NCBI RefSeq assembly: GCF_003287895.1
Contig: NZ_CP030280.1
Location: forward strand, 2,548,501-2,612,500
From: Blautia argi
Lineage (GTDB): Bacteria; Bacillota; Clostridia; Lachnospirales; Lachnospiraceae
DNA: 64,000 nt
Direction of reading: 5' to 3'
Numbering within the stretch: the first letter of the stretch is position 1; each line of letters starts with the position of its first letter. Below are positions 44,576-53,805 of the stretch, one piece after another. The translations under genes were made by a program, and so were the position numbers. The notes beneath the pieces are model-generated. The model saw only the letters and a program-made list of their open reading frames with translations. It did no database searches and was not told the DNA's origin.

Positions 44576-47500
44576 TTCTTAACCTCCCTTACTGCTCGTC
44601 CAAATTCCCGGGTGCCTACCACAAACTTAAATTCTTCCATGCGGTCATTCACAACATCAGCGACAGCTTTTCCGATTGCCTGGATTTCTCTGTCTGACAG
44701 CCTGTCACTTTGCTGTTTTTCATATTTTTCTGCATTCACCGCAAATGCCGTCCTTGCGAAAATCTCTCCCCGCCTGGAAACTGCTTCATTTATAAATCCC
44801 ACAGCTTCTTGTATTTCTTCTGAATTCATTCCAAGGTTAAATTCCGGAAATTCCACAGAATCAAGAGCCGCTTTCGCAAGATTTTCAGAAGCCTTCTCAG
44901 CCATTTTTTCTTTATCTTCAATGCCCAGAGCAAAGCCTTCACTAAAATACTGTCCTACTTTTCTCGTCTTTCTTGATGGAGAATGTTCATCCAACCATCT
45001 TTTTGCCGCATTGAAGGCTTTTGAAGCCAAACTTGTTGCTGCATCTACAGCGTCTGAAAACCAATCTCTTATTCCTGAAGTGAAGCCTGAACCAAAATCC
45101 GAACCGGGTCCATAACCGTCATAAGACCGTGCGCCGGAATCGGCATTTTCCGCCAATGACGCTCCCGCCGCATTTGCTCCCCGATCGTTGCTTTCTACAC
45201 CGGAAACGTACTCTCCGCCTTGACTCTCACCTGTAGCCCTTGTATTAGAAGAACCCATTCCTGCATTTGCTGTATCTGAAAGCCATCGGGAAGTGGAATC
45301 TATGCCCCAGCGATTACTTCCCAACCCATTATCATACTCAGAACCTTTTCTTCGCCCGGTATATCCTGTATCTGCACTTCCGAGTAAGCTATCAGAGGAA
45401 TCGGCAATAGCCTTTGATGTAAGGTCTATGCTGCTTTTATTGCTTCCAACTCCTAAATCATACTCTTTGGTTTTTCGGCTTCCTGTGCCCTGAGTATCTG
45501 CAGAGCCAAGCTTTTCGTTAGAGGAATCGGCAATATTTTTCGAAGTCCGCTCAATCTTTCCTTTATTACTGGCAACCCCATTATCGTATTCATCAGTTTT
45601 TCTCTCGCCAGTTTTTTTAGTATCTGCGCTGCCAAGCTGTTTATTGGAAGAATCTGCAATCTCCTTTGAGGTCTTATCAATATCAGCTTTCTTACTGGAT
45701 AACCCCTGATTCACGGCTTCTCCAGAATCTTCTCCCGTCTTCTCAAATTCTCCAGATTTTGAATCTAATGTATCCATTGCCGACTGTGCCAGGTTTTCCA
45801 TAACCTCTATCATATGAGGGGTTGTTCCTGCAATTCCCTGTGCGGCGCTGTTTCCGGCTTTTTCAGTGGATTCCTTTGCCTTCTGCTGAAGCTTGTCCAG
45901 TTCTGCCTTAGACTTATCCACCATATGTTTTGCAGAATCTACCATCTCCTGCGTAACACCCGGAGTCCCGTCTTCTACAGCCTTTTTCATAGCCTTATAA
46001 TGGTCTTCCGTATTTTTGACTTGTTTTTTAAGGCTTTTTTCTGTCCCGGTTTCAGCAGTGATAAAGCTATTCTGGATATTCTGCATTGCTTCATTAATCT
46101 TTGCGGCATCGCCGGAAATAATTGCACTGGATAAACCTTCATAATTCTGAATTGTCGCATTATATCCAACATAAGTTTCTTCTGCTTCTTTAAGAGTTTT
46201 CTTTGTTTCATCATATGCCGCCTTTGCCTCATCTGCAGCCTCATAAATTTCCCGGCTGGCAAGTTGATGAGCAGCTGCGGCTTCCGGTGAATTCTTTAAA
46301 ATCTCCTGGTACTCTTCCTGAGCTTTTGTTGCCGCTTCCTGTGCATCGTTGTATTTTTTCTGTGCTGCTTCGTATTCAGATAACTTGTCCGTGTAGCTTT
46401 TAAGCGCACTGTCTTTCTGCTTAATTGCTTCTGCATATGCCTCTTCATTGGCAGTCAAAAGGGCTTCTGCTTTTTTCTTTTCGATAATCTGGTCTATGGA
46501 ATCGCCCAAACTTCCATTGGCCTGAATGATTTCCCAGACTTTTTCTTTTTCAATGCCAAGAGCCTCCGACAACTGATTGACAATAAAATTTGCCCTGTCT
46601 TCATATCCGGCTTTTACCTGTCCGTTGGAATCTATCAACCCTTTCAGCTCATCGTTTAACTCTGTAAGATAACCATATTCGGCATCGATGCTTTCCATTG
46701 ATTCTTTTCTTGCAGAATCCAGTTCCTTGTAAGCCTCATACTGTTTATGGATTTCTTTGTTGGCTTTCTTCTGTTCTTCGGTTAAGGCGTATTGGGATTC
46801 TTTGGAATCATCTGTAGCCAGTTTATAAACTGTCAATCCAGCCACCAACGCTCCGACCGCCGTAATCACAAGCCCTATAGGATTCGCTGCCATAATAGCG
46901 TTCCAGGCTGTTTGTGCTACGGTTGCCAGTTTAATCTTGCCGGTAAGAAGCGCTACGGCTATATCTTTTGCTTTCACAGCCCCTGTAGAGGCCAACTGTG
47001 CAACCGTTCCCGTCTTTTCTGCTTCTGCCAACAGTTCAACTGCCTTCGCAGACGCTTTGATTGAACCTGTCACACCGTCTACTACCTTGTACCCCTCAAA
47101 TGCGGCGGCTCCTGCTGCCACCAGAGGAATTAAGATATCCAGGTTATCAGCTGTCTTATCTACTATTTTTATAAATGGTGGCAATACCGTTTTTGTTACT
47201 TTGGCCACTACCTCAAACCCATTCTCAAAAATATTAGAAAAGGTCTTTACCCCGTTTCGGATACCGCCCCCGGTAATGCTGTCTACCAGACTGTCCATGG
47301 CATCTTCTACAGGCTCCTGAAGTTCTTTTGGAAGTAAATTCACAACTGCACCGCACAAAGCTTTTGTAAGTTCTTTCCCTGCATTGGCAAGCTTTCTTTT
47401 ATTCTTCTGTAATCCTTTTACTGTATTATCTATAAAGTTCACCGCCACATCTACCATTTCCGGCGCCTGTTCGGCAGCATTCGTAGCTATATCAGCAAAA

Positions 47501-48993
47501 ATTTCTCCAGCCTCTTCTACTAACCCTTTGACTCCTTGGGTTTCATACGCATTTGCCAGCTCATCAATGTATCCAATTGCTGCTTCTGTAGCATTAGAAA
47601 TTGCAGGCATGATATTTTCCGAAATAGGAAGTAAGAGAGAAACCTCCGCTTTCCTTTTCAAAGCTTCCAGGGCACTTCCGACATCATCATACTTTACTCG
47701 GTTAATTTCTTCCATGGTGCCTTTTACGTCATCATATGCCCCTTCCATCACAGCAAGCTGCTCAACCACACCAGGACCAAGATCTTCCCACATGGTTCCA
47801 AAAAGATTTACGCCTGCAATGTTCTGAGCCTGCTTATCGTCCATTTCGGCAAGACCTTTTACAACCTGCTTGTAAGTTTCGGTAGCCGTTTCTCCGCCTT
47901 CTGACATTTTCTTTGCAACTTCGTCTGCGTTCATGCCAATCATTTCCAAGCCTTCTGCGGTTGTCTTAGAACCATCTACCAGACGGATATTTAATTCCTT
48001 TACGGCATCTCCTACCTTATCCAGATTCCAGGCTCCTGCTTCGTATCCTGATGCCATGATATTGAACATCTGCTCTGCTGACAGTCCGGCTTTAGAAAAC
48101 TGCGGTGCATATTCTATGATAGAATCCAGCATTTCTCCCGAAAAGTCTAACCCCTTCTGTGCGCCTTTCGCCATTAAATCATAAGCATGTTCCGCATCTG
48201 TACCAAAGGTTTTCATAAGCATGCTTGCAGCTCTTGTAGATTCAGAGATATCATAGCCAAAGGTATCACGGAAACCAAAAGCAGCCTCTGTAGCCTTTTG
48301 AATTTCCTGGTCTGTACCCCCAAGACTTTTTTTCACAGTAGCAACTGCTTGCGCAACCTCGTTCATGTCCTCTCCGAAATTTCCGGTATAGACATTTTTC
48401 ATAACCTCCGAGAGCCCTTCCATCTCTTCTTTAGTCGCTCCCGTAGAAGTCTGTATAGTATTTGAGGCTTGCTTATATTCTGTTCCGAATTTGGCAGAAA
48501 CACCAGCTGCGGTTCCCATGGCAGCGAATAAAATCCCTGTGACTACCGTCGCGCCTTTCACTGCCGTTTTTGCCACATTCCCCCATGACAGGAAGCTTTC
48601 TCTTGACTGTTCTAATTTCTGTCTGGTTTCTTCTGTCTTTTCCCCCAATTCCTCCTGGTTTTTTCCTGTTTCCCTGGACTGCCTTCCAAATTCCCTTTCA
48701 GAATCTTTTAACCCCTCTGTGCTATCTTTTGTGTTGTCTATGGCCTTCTTTAGGTCTTCTATCTCCTCAGAAGTTTCCTTAGACGCTTTTTTCATATCAT
48801 CGGATACTTTTTCAAAATCCTGTCCGGCTCCTTTTGTAGCTGCTCCGGTTTCCTCCATAACAGATGCCAGCTGACTAACTGCCGAAACCGTTGTTTTCGT
48901 CCCAGCCTTTGCTTTTTTCTCTAAGGCATCAAAATCCTTCGAAAGCCCGTCCATGTTCAAAGAAACATCTATTTCTACTTTATGTTTCGACAC
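44572..48993 (-). CDS. Phage tail tape measure protein
   Basis: This is a 1473-residue protein with GTG start 48993 after GGAGGTGAACAGAC. The N-terminal third is a coiled coil, then a TP901-type tape-measure core (KEEMEGLSEVMKNVYTGNFG; GAWNLDKVGDAVKELNIRL). Hydrophobic segments lie near residues 150-175 and about 620-730. Residues 1097-1268 hold about four degenerate 42-residue repeats built on IADSSN, LGSADT and EYDNGV. The length implies a tail near 220 nm by the usual 1.5 angstrom per residue rule (an estimate). It sets tail length and is ejected with DNA. Confidence 0.93.
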   Translation of the reverse strand: MSKHKVEIDVSLNMDGLSKDFDALEKKAKAGTKTTVSAVSQLASVMEETGAATKGAGQDFEKVSDDMKKASKETSEEIEDLKKAIDNTKDSTEGLKDSEREFGRQSRETGKNQEELGEKTEETRQKLEQSRESFLSWGNVAKTAVKGATVVTGILFAAMGTAAGVSAKFGTEYKQASNTIQTSTGATKEEMEGLSEVMKNVYTGNFGEDMNEVAQAVATVKKSLGGTDQEIQKATEAAFGFRDTFGYDISESTRAASMLMKTFGTDAEHAYDLMAKGAQKGLDFSGEMLDSIIEYAPQFSKAGLSAEQMFNIMASGYEAGAWNLDKVGDAVKELNIRLVDGSKTTAEGLEMIGMNADEVAKKMSEGGETATETYKQVVKGLAEMDDKQAQNIAGVNLFGTMWEDLGPGVVEQLAVMEGAYDDVKGTMEEINRVKYDDVGSALEALKRKAEVSLLLPISENIMPAISNATEAAIGYIDELANAYETQGVKGLVEEAGEIFADIATNAAEQAPEMVDVAVNFIDNTVKGLQKNKRKLANAGKELTKALCGAVVNLLPKELQEPVEDAMDSLVDSITGGGIRNGVKTFSNIFENGFEVVAKVTKTVLPPFIKIVDKTADNLDILIPLVAAGAAAFEGYKVVDGVTGSIKASAKAVELLAEAEKTGTVAQLASTGAVKAKDIAVALLTGKIKLATVAQTAWNAIMAANPIGLVITAVGALVAGLTVYKLATDDSKESQYALTEEQKKANKEIHKQYEAYKELDSARKESMESIDAEYGYLTELNDELKGLIDSNGQVKAGYEDRANFIVNQLSEALGIEKEKVWEIIQANGSLGDSIDQIIEKKKAEALLTANEEAYAEAIKQKDSALKSYTDKLSEYEAAQKKYNDAQEAATKAQEEYQEILKNSPEAAAAHQLASREIYEAADEAKAAYDETKKTLKEAEETYVGYNATIQNYEGLSSAIISGDAAKINEAMQNIQNSFITAETGTEKSLKKQVKNTEDHYKAMKKAVEDGTPGVTQEMVDSAKHMVDKSKAELDKLQQKAKESTEKAGNSAAQGIAGTTPHMIEVMENLAQSAMDTLDSKSGEFEKTGEDSGEAVNQGLSSKKADIDKTSKEIADSSNKQLGSADTKKTGERKTDEYDNGVASNKGKIERTSKNIADSSNEKLGSADTQGTGSRKTKEYDLGVGSNKSSIDLTSKAIADSSDSLLGSADTGYTGRRKGSEYDNGLGSNRWGIDSTSRWLSDTANAGMGSSNTRATGESQGGEYVSGVESNDRGANAAGASLAENADSGARSYDGYGPGSDFGSGFTSGIRDWFSDAVDAATSLASKAFNAAKRWLDEHSPSRKTRKVGQYFSEGFALGIEDKEKMAEKASENLAKAALDSVEFPEFNLGMNSEEIQEAVGFINEAVSRRGEIFARTAFAVNAEKYEKQQSDRLSDREIQAIGKAVADVVNDRMEEFKFVVGTREFGRAVREVKK

Positions 48994-49624
48994 GTCTGTT
49001 CACCTCCTGGAAGCGCTTCTGCACATAGTCCTTCATGCGCTGATTTCTTTGAGCAAGAGAAATCTTTGCGCTGCATGACAATTCATCTTCTAGTTTGTAG
49101 TATTTCCGAAGTTCATTGATGCGCTGTACCTCTTTCCTGCTCATTCCTGCTGTGTCACAGGTCCTCCAGTACATAATCTTCTTAATCTTGCTATTTTCTG
49201 AAAGAGAATCAAACAAAGCGTTGAATTCCCACCAATGAAGTTCCTCACTCTCAATCCTCCGAAGATTTATTTTATATTCCCTCAAAAAATCGGCATAAAT
49301 ATAAGGTGCGTCCTGTTCAAAGCTATAAGAAGTTTTATGTCTTTTAAACTCCTGTTTGGTGTGGTTTTTTTCACATTGCTCTTTCTGCGGCTCTCTTCCG
49401 CAGTTATAGAACCATACAGCTTTCTTAATTGCTTCTCCCGTTTCCTGTGGAATAACAGGATAATACATGTGTAGCATCTGTATTAATTTCTCTTTGTCAT
49501 TCAATGTACTCCGAATCATAGCTTCAAACAAAATAGAGGTTCGGAAATCAGAACGTATCTGATATTCCTTACCTCCAATTTCTACTCTGTCCGGAAGCCG
49601 GTTCAGGATAATATTAGCGTTCAT
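48980..49624 (-). CDS. Bacteriophage Gp15-like tail assembly protein
   Basis: This 214-residue protein matches the Gp15 family pattern (LPDRVEIGGKEYQIRSDFRT near the start; LHWWEFNALFDSLSENSKI; AGMSRKEVQRINELRKYYKL). It overlaps the preceding chaperone-like gene by 11 bp and the tape measure by 14 bp. It occupies the place of the second tail-assembly chaperone. Confidence 0.85.
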   Translation of the reverse strand: MNANIILNRLPDRVEIGGKEYQIRSDFRTSILFEAMIRSTLNDKEKLIQMLHMYYPVIPQETGEAIKKAVWFYNCGREPQKEQCEKNHTKQEFKRHKTSYSFEQDAPYIYADFLREYKINLRRIESEELHWWEFNALFDSLSENSKIKKIMYWRTCDTAGMSRKEVQRINELRKYYKLEDELSCSAKISLAQRNQRMKDYVQKRFQEVNRRVET

Positions 49625-49967
49625 TCAGACGGGCTCTTCTGTACTTTTCTGCCCGTTCATTAATAGCCGGTGTTACCACATCGGAGTACAGACTAACATA
49701 TTCGTCAAAGGCATCTAAACACCGGAAAATATTAGTCCTTTCCCCCAGTACTTTTTTGGTATCCTCTTCTCCAAACATGTCTTCAAATGTATCAATCACT
49801 GCCTGGCACTGTTTCCGGATTCCTTCTGACCCTACCGTTTCTTCTCCTGCATCTACAATCTCAATTAAGGCTCTTGCGATTCCGTCTTCATACTTTTTAG
49901 CAATATCCGGATTTGCAAGTTCTTCTACGTTCATGTTCAGCGTTACGCCTAATAATTTTACTTTCAT
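49614..49967 (-). CDS. Phage tail assembly chaperone-like protein
   Basis: This 117-residue, mostly helical acidic protein lies between the tail tube and Gp15 genes, the position of the gpG-type chaperone. It starts with MKVKLLGVTLNMNVEELANP. No slippery heptamer was found at the junction with the next gene, so overlap (ATGAACGCTAA) rather than programmed frameshifting seems to link them. Confidence 0.65.
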   Translation of the reverse strand: MKVKLLGVTLNMNVEELANPDIAKKYEDGIARALIEIVDAGEETVGSEGIRKQCQAVIDTFEDMFGEEDTKKVLGERTNIFRCLDAFDEYVSLYSDVVTPAINERAEKYRRARLNER

Positions 49968-49976
49968 ATGCCTCTC

Positions 49977-50507
49977 CTACTCCTTTGCATTAGCTCTGAC
50001 GGCTGCTCTTGCATTATCCGGAGTGTATGTATATTCTGTAGGTAAAGAACCGGATTTTTTCAGTTCAATATCGACCGCAGAGGATTCTCCAGCATTGCCA
50101 GAGCCATCACTATTTACAATAATGGACACCTTTCCCTTTTCGCCTTTTCCATTCAGCAGGCAAAAATAAACGTAATCTGTCACAACGCCGTTTCCGGTTC
50201 CATATTTCATATTGTGAGCCAGCATGAAATCCTGAGCCTTATCCCCGATATATCTATCGCCGGACACCTTAAAGCTTCTCTGGGTTCCTGTTTTCATGGT
50301 GGACTGTCCGGCACGGATATAGGTTTTATCCTGTGTAATCGGGTTCATCTGGGAATCCAACCCGGAAACCCCAAGTTCTACAACCTCAAAGTCATTTTCA
50401 GAGGTTGATTCTCCCGCATCGATTGCCAGAACGTAATCGTCATTAGTTGCAAATCCTTCATAATCCGTTTCTGGTTTGTAGTTTCCCATTAATTCTTTTA
50501 ATTTCAT
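49977..50507 (-). CDS. Major tail tube protein
   Basis: ATG 50507 with GAGAGGAG upstream gives 176 residues. The sequence is beta-rich, with FEVVELGVSGLDSQMNPITQ, GTQRSFKVSGDRYIGDKAQD and FSLLNGKGEKG-type strands of phage tail tube proteins. It is located between the terminator-like gene and the tail chaperones. It forms the stacked hexameric tube. Confidence 0.78.
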   Translation of the reverse strand: MKLKELMGNYKPETDYEGFATNDDYVLAIDAGESTSENDFEVVELGVSGLDSQMNPITQDKTYIRAGQSTMKTGTQRSFKVSGDRYIGDKAQDFMLAHNMKYGTGNGVVTDYVYFCLLNGKGEKGKVSIIVNSDGSGNAGESSAVDIELKKSGSLPTEYTYTPDNARAAVRANAKE

Positions 50508-50521
50508 TCTGTTTTCTCCTC

Positions 50522-50902
50522 TCAATAAATTTCAAAGTTGATAATGCTGGAATAAACAACCTGTCCATCTTCCATTCTTCCTGTCTTATGAGGACCAGAC
50601 TGTACACTTATTCCTTTTACTCTGTAGGTGAGCCCTTTCAGTTTTTGCTTGTTTTTTTTCATATAATCGCATATCCTGCTCAATACACGGATACTTTCCG
50701 GCTCATCAGTGCCTTTGCACATAAGCAGAACAGGGGCATGTATTTCCCTGATTGACATGCGAATATACCTCTTTTCCGTGGCTGCCCCAAGTTCTGCATA
50801 TAAGCCTCCCTTTTCCGGAAGTTCTGCCAGATTGAGTTCTTCTTTCAGGTCTTCCCCACATTTTTTCTTTATATTCAACATAAGCTCTTCCAACGGTTCC
50901 AT
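50522..50902 (-). CDS. Tail terminator / minor capsid-type protein
   Basis: This 126-residue protein sits just before the tail tube gene, where the tail terminator normally lies. The segment RYIRMSIREIHAPVLLMCKG and the C-terminal VVYSSIINFEIY beta strand fit the compact alpha/beta terminator fold. The assignment is mainly positional. Confidence 0.6.
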   Translation of the reverse strand: MEPLEELMLNIKKKCGEDLKEELNLAELPEKGGLYAELGAATEKRYIRMSIREIHAPVLLMCKGTDEPESIRVLSRICDYMKKNKQKLKGLTYRVKGISVQSGPHKTGRMEDGQVVYSSIINFEIY

Positions 50903-50906
50903 TTCA

Positions 50907-51335
50907 TCACCCCAATCTTTGTTCTATTCCTTTTCCCACTGCAAGAACCCAATCTTCTCCATGTTTTTGTTCTGCATATTTTTCCCATTCTGCTTTCGCA
51001 GCTTCGCTGGTGTATTTTAGCTTCTCCGGCCCATAAGTACGGGTAGGTCCTGGCCTTCCTTTCATGACTTCGCCCTTGTTTTGATACTGGGCATAAGGAG
51101 TATCCCAACGGATAGTAAGTTTTCCTTTATGGGCAGTTTGGTCAGAGTGCATTCTGGCAGAGCTTTGTAGTCCTCCTCCACCTCCATTTTGAGGTTTTCC
51201 GCCTTGCACCGGAACATATTGGTTGATGTCATCAATGATATCATCTCTGACATCACTTAATGCCTCATCGCCAGCCATTTTGATGTTCGCCGCCTCTGCC
51301 GCCTTGTCTATTTTGATTATCACTTTTGCCGGCAT
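50907..51335 (-). CDS. Minor capsid / head-tail connector protein (HK97 gp10-like)
   Basis: This 142-residue protein begins MPAKVIIKIDKAAEAANIKM. A central VPVQGGKPQNGGGGGLQSSA is followed by IRWDTPYAQYQNKGEVMKGR and TYGPEKLKYTSEAAKAEWEK, the typical pattern of gp10-like tail-completion proteins. Its start lies 71 bp inside the end of the upstream frame. Confidence 0.75.
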   Translation of the reverse strand: MPAKVIIKIDKAAEAANIKMAGDEALSDVRDDIIDDINQYVPVQGGKPQNGGGGGLQSSARMHSDQTAHKGKLTIRWDTPYAQYQNKGEVMKGRPGPTRTYGPEKLKYTSEAAKAEWEKYAEQKHGEDWVLAVGKGIEQRLG

Positions 51336-51666
51336 ATCGCACCATTCCTATCTCACAATGATGAAGTTTTTTATTATCATATAATGGTTCTATGGAAACA
51401 ATCCTGTGTTTCAGCCCGTGAAAATCCACTATCTGGTCTTCTTTGAACTCAAAGTCCCTTGGAGAACTATTCCTGCAATCAAAAAACATGACCGCCAAAA
51501 GCTGCCATTCCACATTATTTTTATCCCGTACAAGCTTACTGGACGGTTCTATGCGGATACGTTTCAGTTCAGCAATTATTTCAAGGCTCTCCGCTCCCCA
51601 TTCTCCTGGAACTTCCTGCAACAGTATGGCTTCATGTATCAGGAAACTTTTCGGTATCGCCCTCAT
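51265..51666 (-). CDS. Phage minor capsid / head-closure protein
   Basis: This 133-residue protein starts ATGA-coupled to the upstream connector gene. IVDFHGLKHRIVSIEPLYDN and KLHHCEIGMVRYAG resemble the end of head-closure or minor capsid proteins. The last 24 residues lie over the next gene (71-bp overlap) and look unlike the family, so the stop may be displaced by a base error. Confidence 0.65.
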   Translation of the reverse strand: MRAIPKSFLIHEAILLQEVPGEWGAESLEIIAELKRIRIEPSSKLVRDKNNVEWQLLAVMFFDCRNSSPRDFEFKEDQIVDFHGLKHRIVSIEPLYDNKKLHHCEIGMVRYAGKSDNQNRQGGRGGEHQNGWR

Positions 51667-52049
51667 ACGCTTCCGCCTCCCCTGTATAAAAGCCCAGTAG
51701 GCGCCAGAAGCCTCCTTGCTCTTGGTGCATAAAGGCTCTGCTCGCTGCTACCTTCTGAAGAAGTCTTTGTAAAACTGAATTTTCCCAGTCCGGCGCTTTG
51801 CAGGTCAGCCCCATTGTCCATCTCAGAACCTCCGTTAGCGTCCAGGTACTCTATTTCTGCACAGACAGCTTTTTTGATAAGCATCTGTATCCTTTCGCTG
51901 TAGCTTGTGAAGTTTTCAGGGTTTATCCGGTACCTGCACATCTCTTCTATCAGCTCAGCAGCCCTTTCTTCAAGGGCAGGGAAATCAGCCTCCTGGACTG
52001 GTTCCCCACGAAAAATATTTAAGTAAAATTCTTCATCTACATAAAGCAT
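51663..52049 (-). CDS. Head-tail connector protein (gp6-like)
   Basis: This 128-residue helical protein (YVDEEFYLNIFRGEPVQEAD, LIEEMCRYRINPENFTSYSE, IKKAVCAEIEYLDANGG) has the pattern of gp6-type adaptor proteins placed right after the major capsid gene. It builds the ring between portal and tail. Confidence 0.75.
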   Translation of the reverse strand: MLYVDEEFYLNIFRGEPVQEADFPALEERAAELIEEMCRYRINPENFTSYSERIQMLIKKAVCAEIEYLDANGGSEMDNGADLQSAGLGKFSFTKTSSEGSSEQSLYAPRARRLLAPTGLLYRGGGSV

Positions 52050-52061
52050 TTTGCTTCCCTC

Positions 52062-53193
52062 TTACGCAGTTTTGATGTCCCCTGCTTTAACGGTATAATA
52101 TCCTACGGCTGTTACCTTGGAGCTTACCAGATTTACAACTTCCAGGATATCTCCCTCTTTTACGTCGATTTCTGTAGTTCCACTGGTTAAATCTGTTCCG
52201 GCATATGTCGTTTTAGTTGTTCCATAGGTCACTCTTTCTGCCGGATTCTTTTTGTATGCATAAGTGGTTCCGGAATTGCCGGACACTACTGTAAGCTTGG
52301 TCTTTCCTGCAGTTGTGCCCTGTGCAGCGCCAAGAACTAAGCCATTCGGGGAATATACAGCGCGGATTGCAACAGATCGTAAAACCTTATGATCATACAC
52401 CTTACGTCCCTGCACCGCAGAAGCCCCGATATACTTGCCAGAACCGCTTAAATCCTGCAAATGGATATCTACTGCAAAATCCATGGCTCTGGTAGCAAAA
52501 CGGGGGTGTCCGGCTAAAAGCTGCAGGTTTGCAGTGGTGTCATTCCACTCAATGACCAAAAATCCGGCAATCTTTCCAACTGCTCCGGTGACTTTTACCT
52601 TCATCACCCAGAGAAGAGGCTGAGATAAATTCCGGAGATTTTAAAATCAAAGCCATTGCGTCAGGAAGAGCCAGCAGATAACGTTTTCCATCGTTTGGGA
52701 TATTCGCCTTGTTCATTCTGGTACGGATATCTACAATCTTTTCATAGATATTGTCTTTGGTTAATGCGGTTTCATTGTCTGTTGTTGCTGCTGCCAATAA
52801 AGTAGTGCCACCGTCAGCATCAATCTGTTTTGCCATACTGTAAGCCGCAGAATCCAGACGGTCTGCCACCAGATTATCCGGAACTGCTTCTGCATCGTAT
52901 CCGTCAATGATTTCATTTACTGCCTTATCCTTGGTAATCGGCATATTTGTGTAAGCAGTGGAACCATGCGTGCCGTCAATTCCATTGGCTTTGTCATAGT
53001 CGCTGACCTTTACCTCCTCATCTCTTACCGGGATTTTTACAATCCCTGCTGCCGGTGAGCCTTCGTAATCGTTGTTAAATACTACCCCGTCTTTTAACAC
53101 CAGTTCATTTCTGAGTTTGGCCAGCACCAGCTTAGACCATCTTTCCTGGTGTTCATGTGCAAATAACTGTAATAATAAGATTTTAAATTTCAT
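52062..53193 (-). pseudogene. Major capsid protein, interrupted by a +1 frameshift (probably intact in reality)
   Basis: Two overlapping frames (52549-53193 and 52062-52607) are one capsid protein. Dropping one C from CC at 52598-52599 joins SSLGDE to VKVTGAVGKIAGFLVIEWND, giving 376 residues. The N-terminus carries ILLLQLFAHEHQ, a motif like the Prp cleavage site. The body is HK97-like (GIVKIPVRDEEVKVSDYDKA; AVPDNLVADRLDSAAYSMAK; AMDFAVDIHLQDLSGSGKYI), with a C-terminal beta-rich extension. It follows the scaffold gene by 10 bp. A working capsid gene is expected in an otherwise complete prophage. Confidence 0.85.
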
Positions 53194-53203
53194 GTTCTAC
53201 CTC

Positions 53204-53785
53204 CTAAATTTTAAGTCCCGGATTTTTCTTAAGGAAAGCAGCTTCCACTCCGGAAACTGTGGTTCTCTTTCCCCTCTGTCTTTCTCCCCATGATTTCCCT
53301 CTTGTTTCATCTTCTGATTCTTCGGAAGAGCCGCCTTTTTTGAAGTGCGGATACTTTTTCACCACTTTTTCAATGGCATCTTCCAGGTCAAGGCTATCAT
53401 CTGCCTCCATGTAAGCGTGTGCAAGAGCTGCCACATCGTCTACGGAATCTTTGGCAACATCAGCTTCAAAACAGGCTACCTTTACCTCCAACTTAGAAGC
53501 TTTTGATTCTGCCTCCTGCGTTTTTTCATCTGCGCTCTCAGAGTTTTCATTCTGGGTTCTTTTCTCCCGTTCTCTCTGCCATTTCCGTCTTTCTCTGGCA
53601 AGTCTTTTCTTTACGGTTTCATCAACCTCTTTCTGTGAGAATCTCTTCTCTTCCGGGTCTTCTCCCTCGTCTTCCTCCGGTTCATCTTCTCCGCCATCTT
53701 CGTCTGCGTCATCTTCTCCACCTTCATCTGCAAAAAGCTGCAAATTCCAGGCATTATACTTTTCCTTTAAATTTTTGTACTTCAT
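53204..53785 (-). CDS. Capsid scaffold protein
   Basis: ATG 53785 with GGAGG gives 193 residues; the longer frame to 53962 overlaps the protease gene and lacks support. After the N-terminal WNLQLFADEGG motif comes a very acidic stretch (EDDADEDGGEDEPEEDEGED). A charged coiled coil (RLARERRKWQREREKRTQNE) and a C-terminal capsid-binding end follow. This is a classic scaffold layout. The LQLFA motif is shared with the capsid protein and resembles a Prp site. Confidence 0.88.
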   Translation of the reverse strand: MKYKNLKEKYNAWNLQLFADEGGEDDADEDGGEDEPEEDEGEDPEEKRFSQKEVDETVKKRLARERRKWQREREKRTQNENSESADEKTQEAESKASKLEVKVACFEADVAKDSVDDVAALAHAYMEADDSLDLEDAIEKVVKKYPHFKKGGSSEESEDETRGKSWGERQRGKRTTVSGVEAAFLKKNPGLKI

Positions 53786-53805
53786 TTTATCCTCCATTTC
53801 TCCGT

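Noticed and set aside
48980..49967. Programmed -1 frameshift between the two tail chaperone genes, as in lambda G/GT.
   Set aside because: No slippery heptamer was found near 49614-49624, and the second gene has its own ATG in an ATGAACGCTAA overlap.
52549..52607. Programmed frameshift or a second short capsid protein at the capsid frame change.
   Set aside because: No slippery site or stimulatory structure is evident, and the same +1 G/C pattern occurs in four unrelated genes, so a sequence error is simpler.
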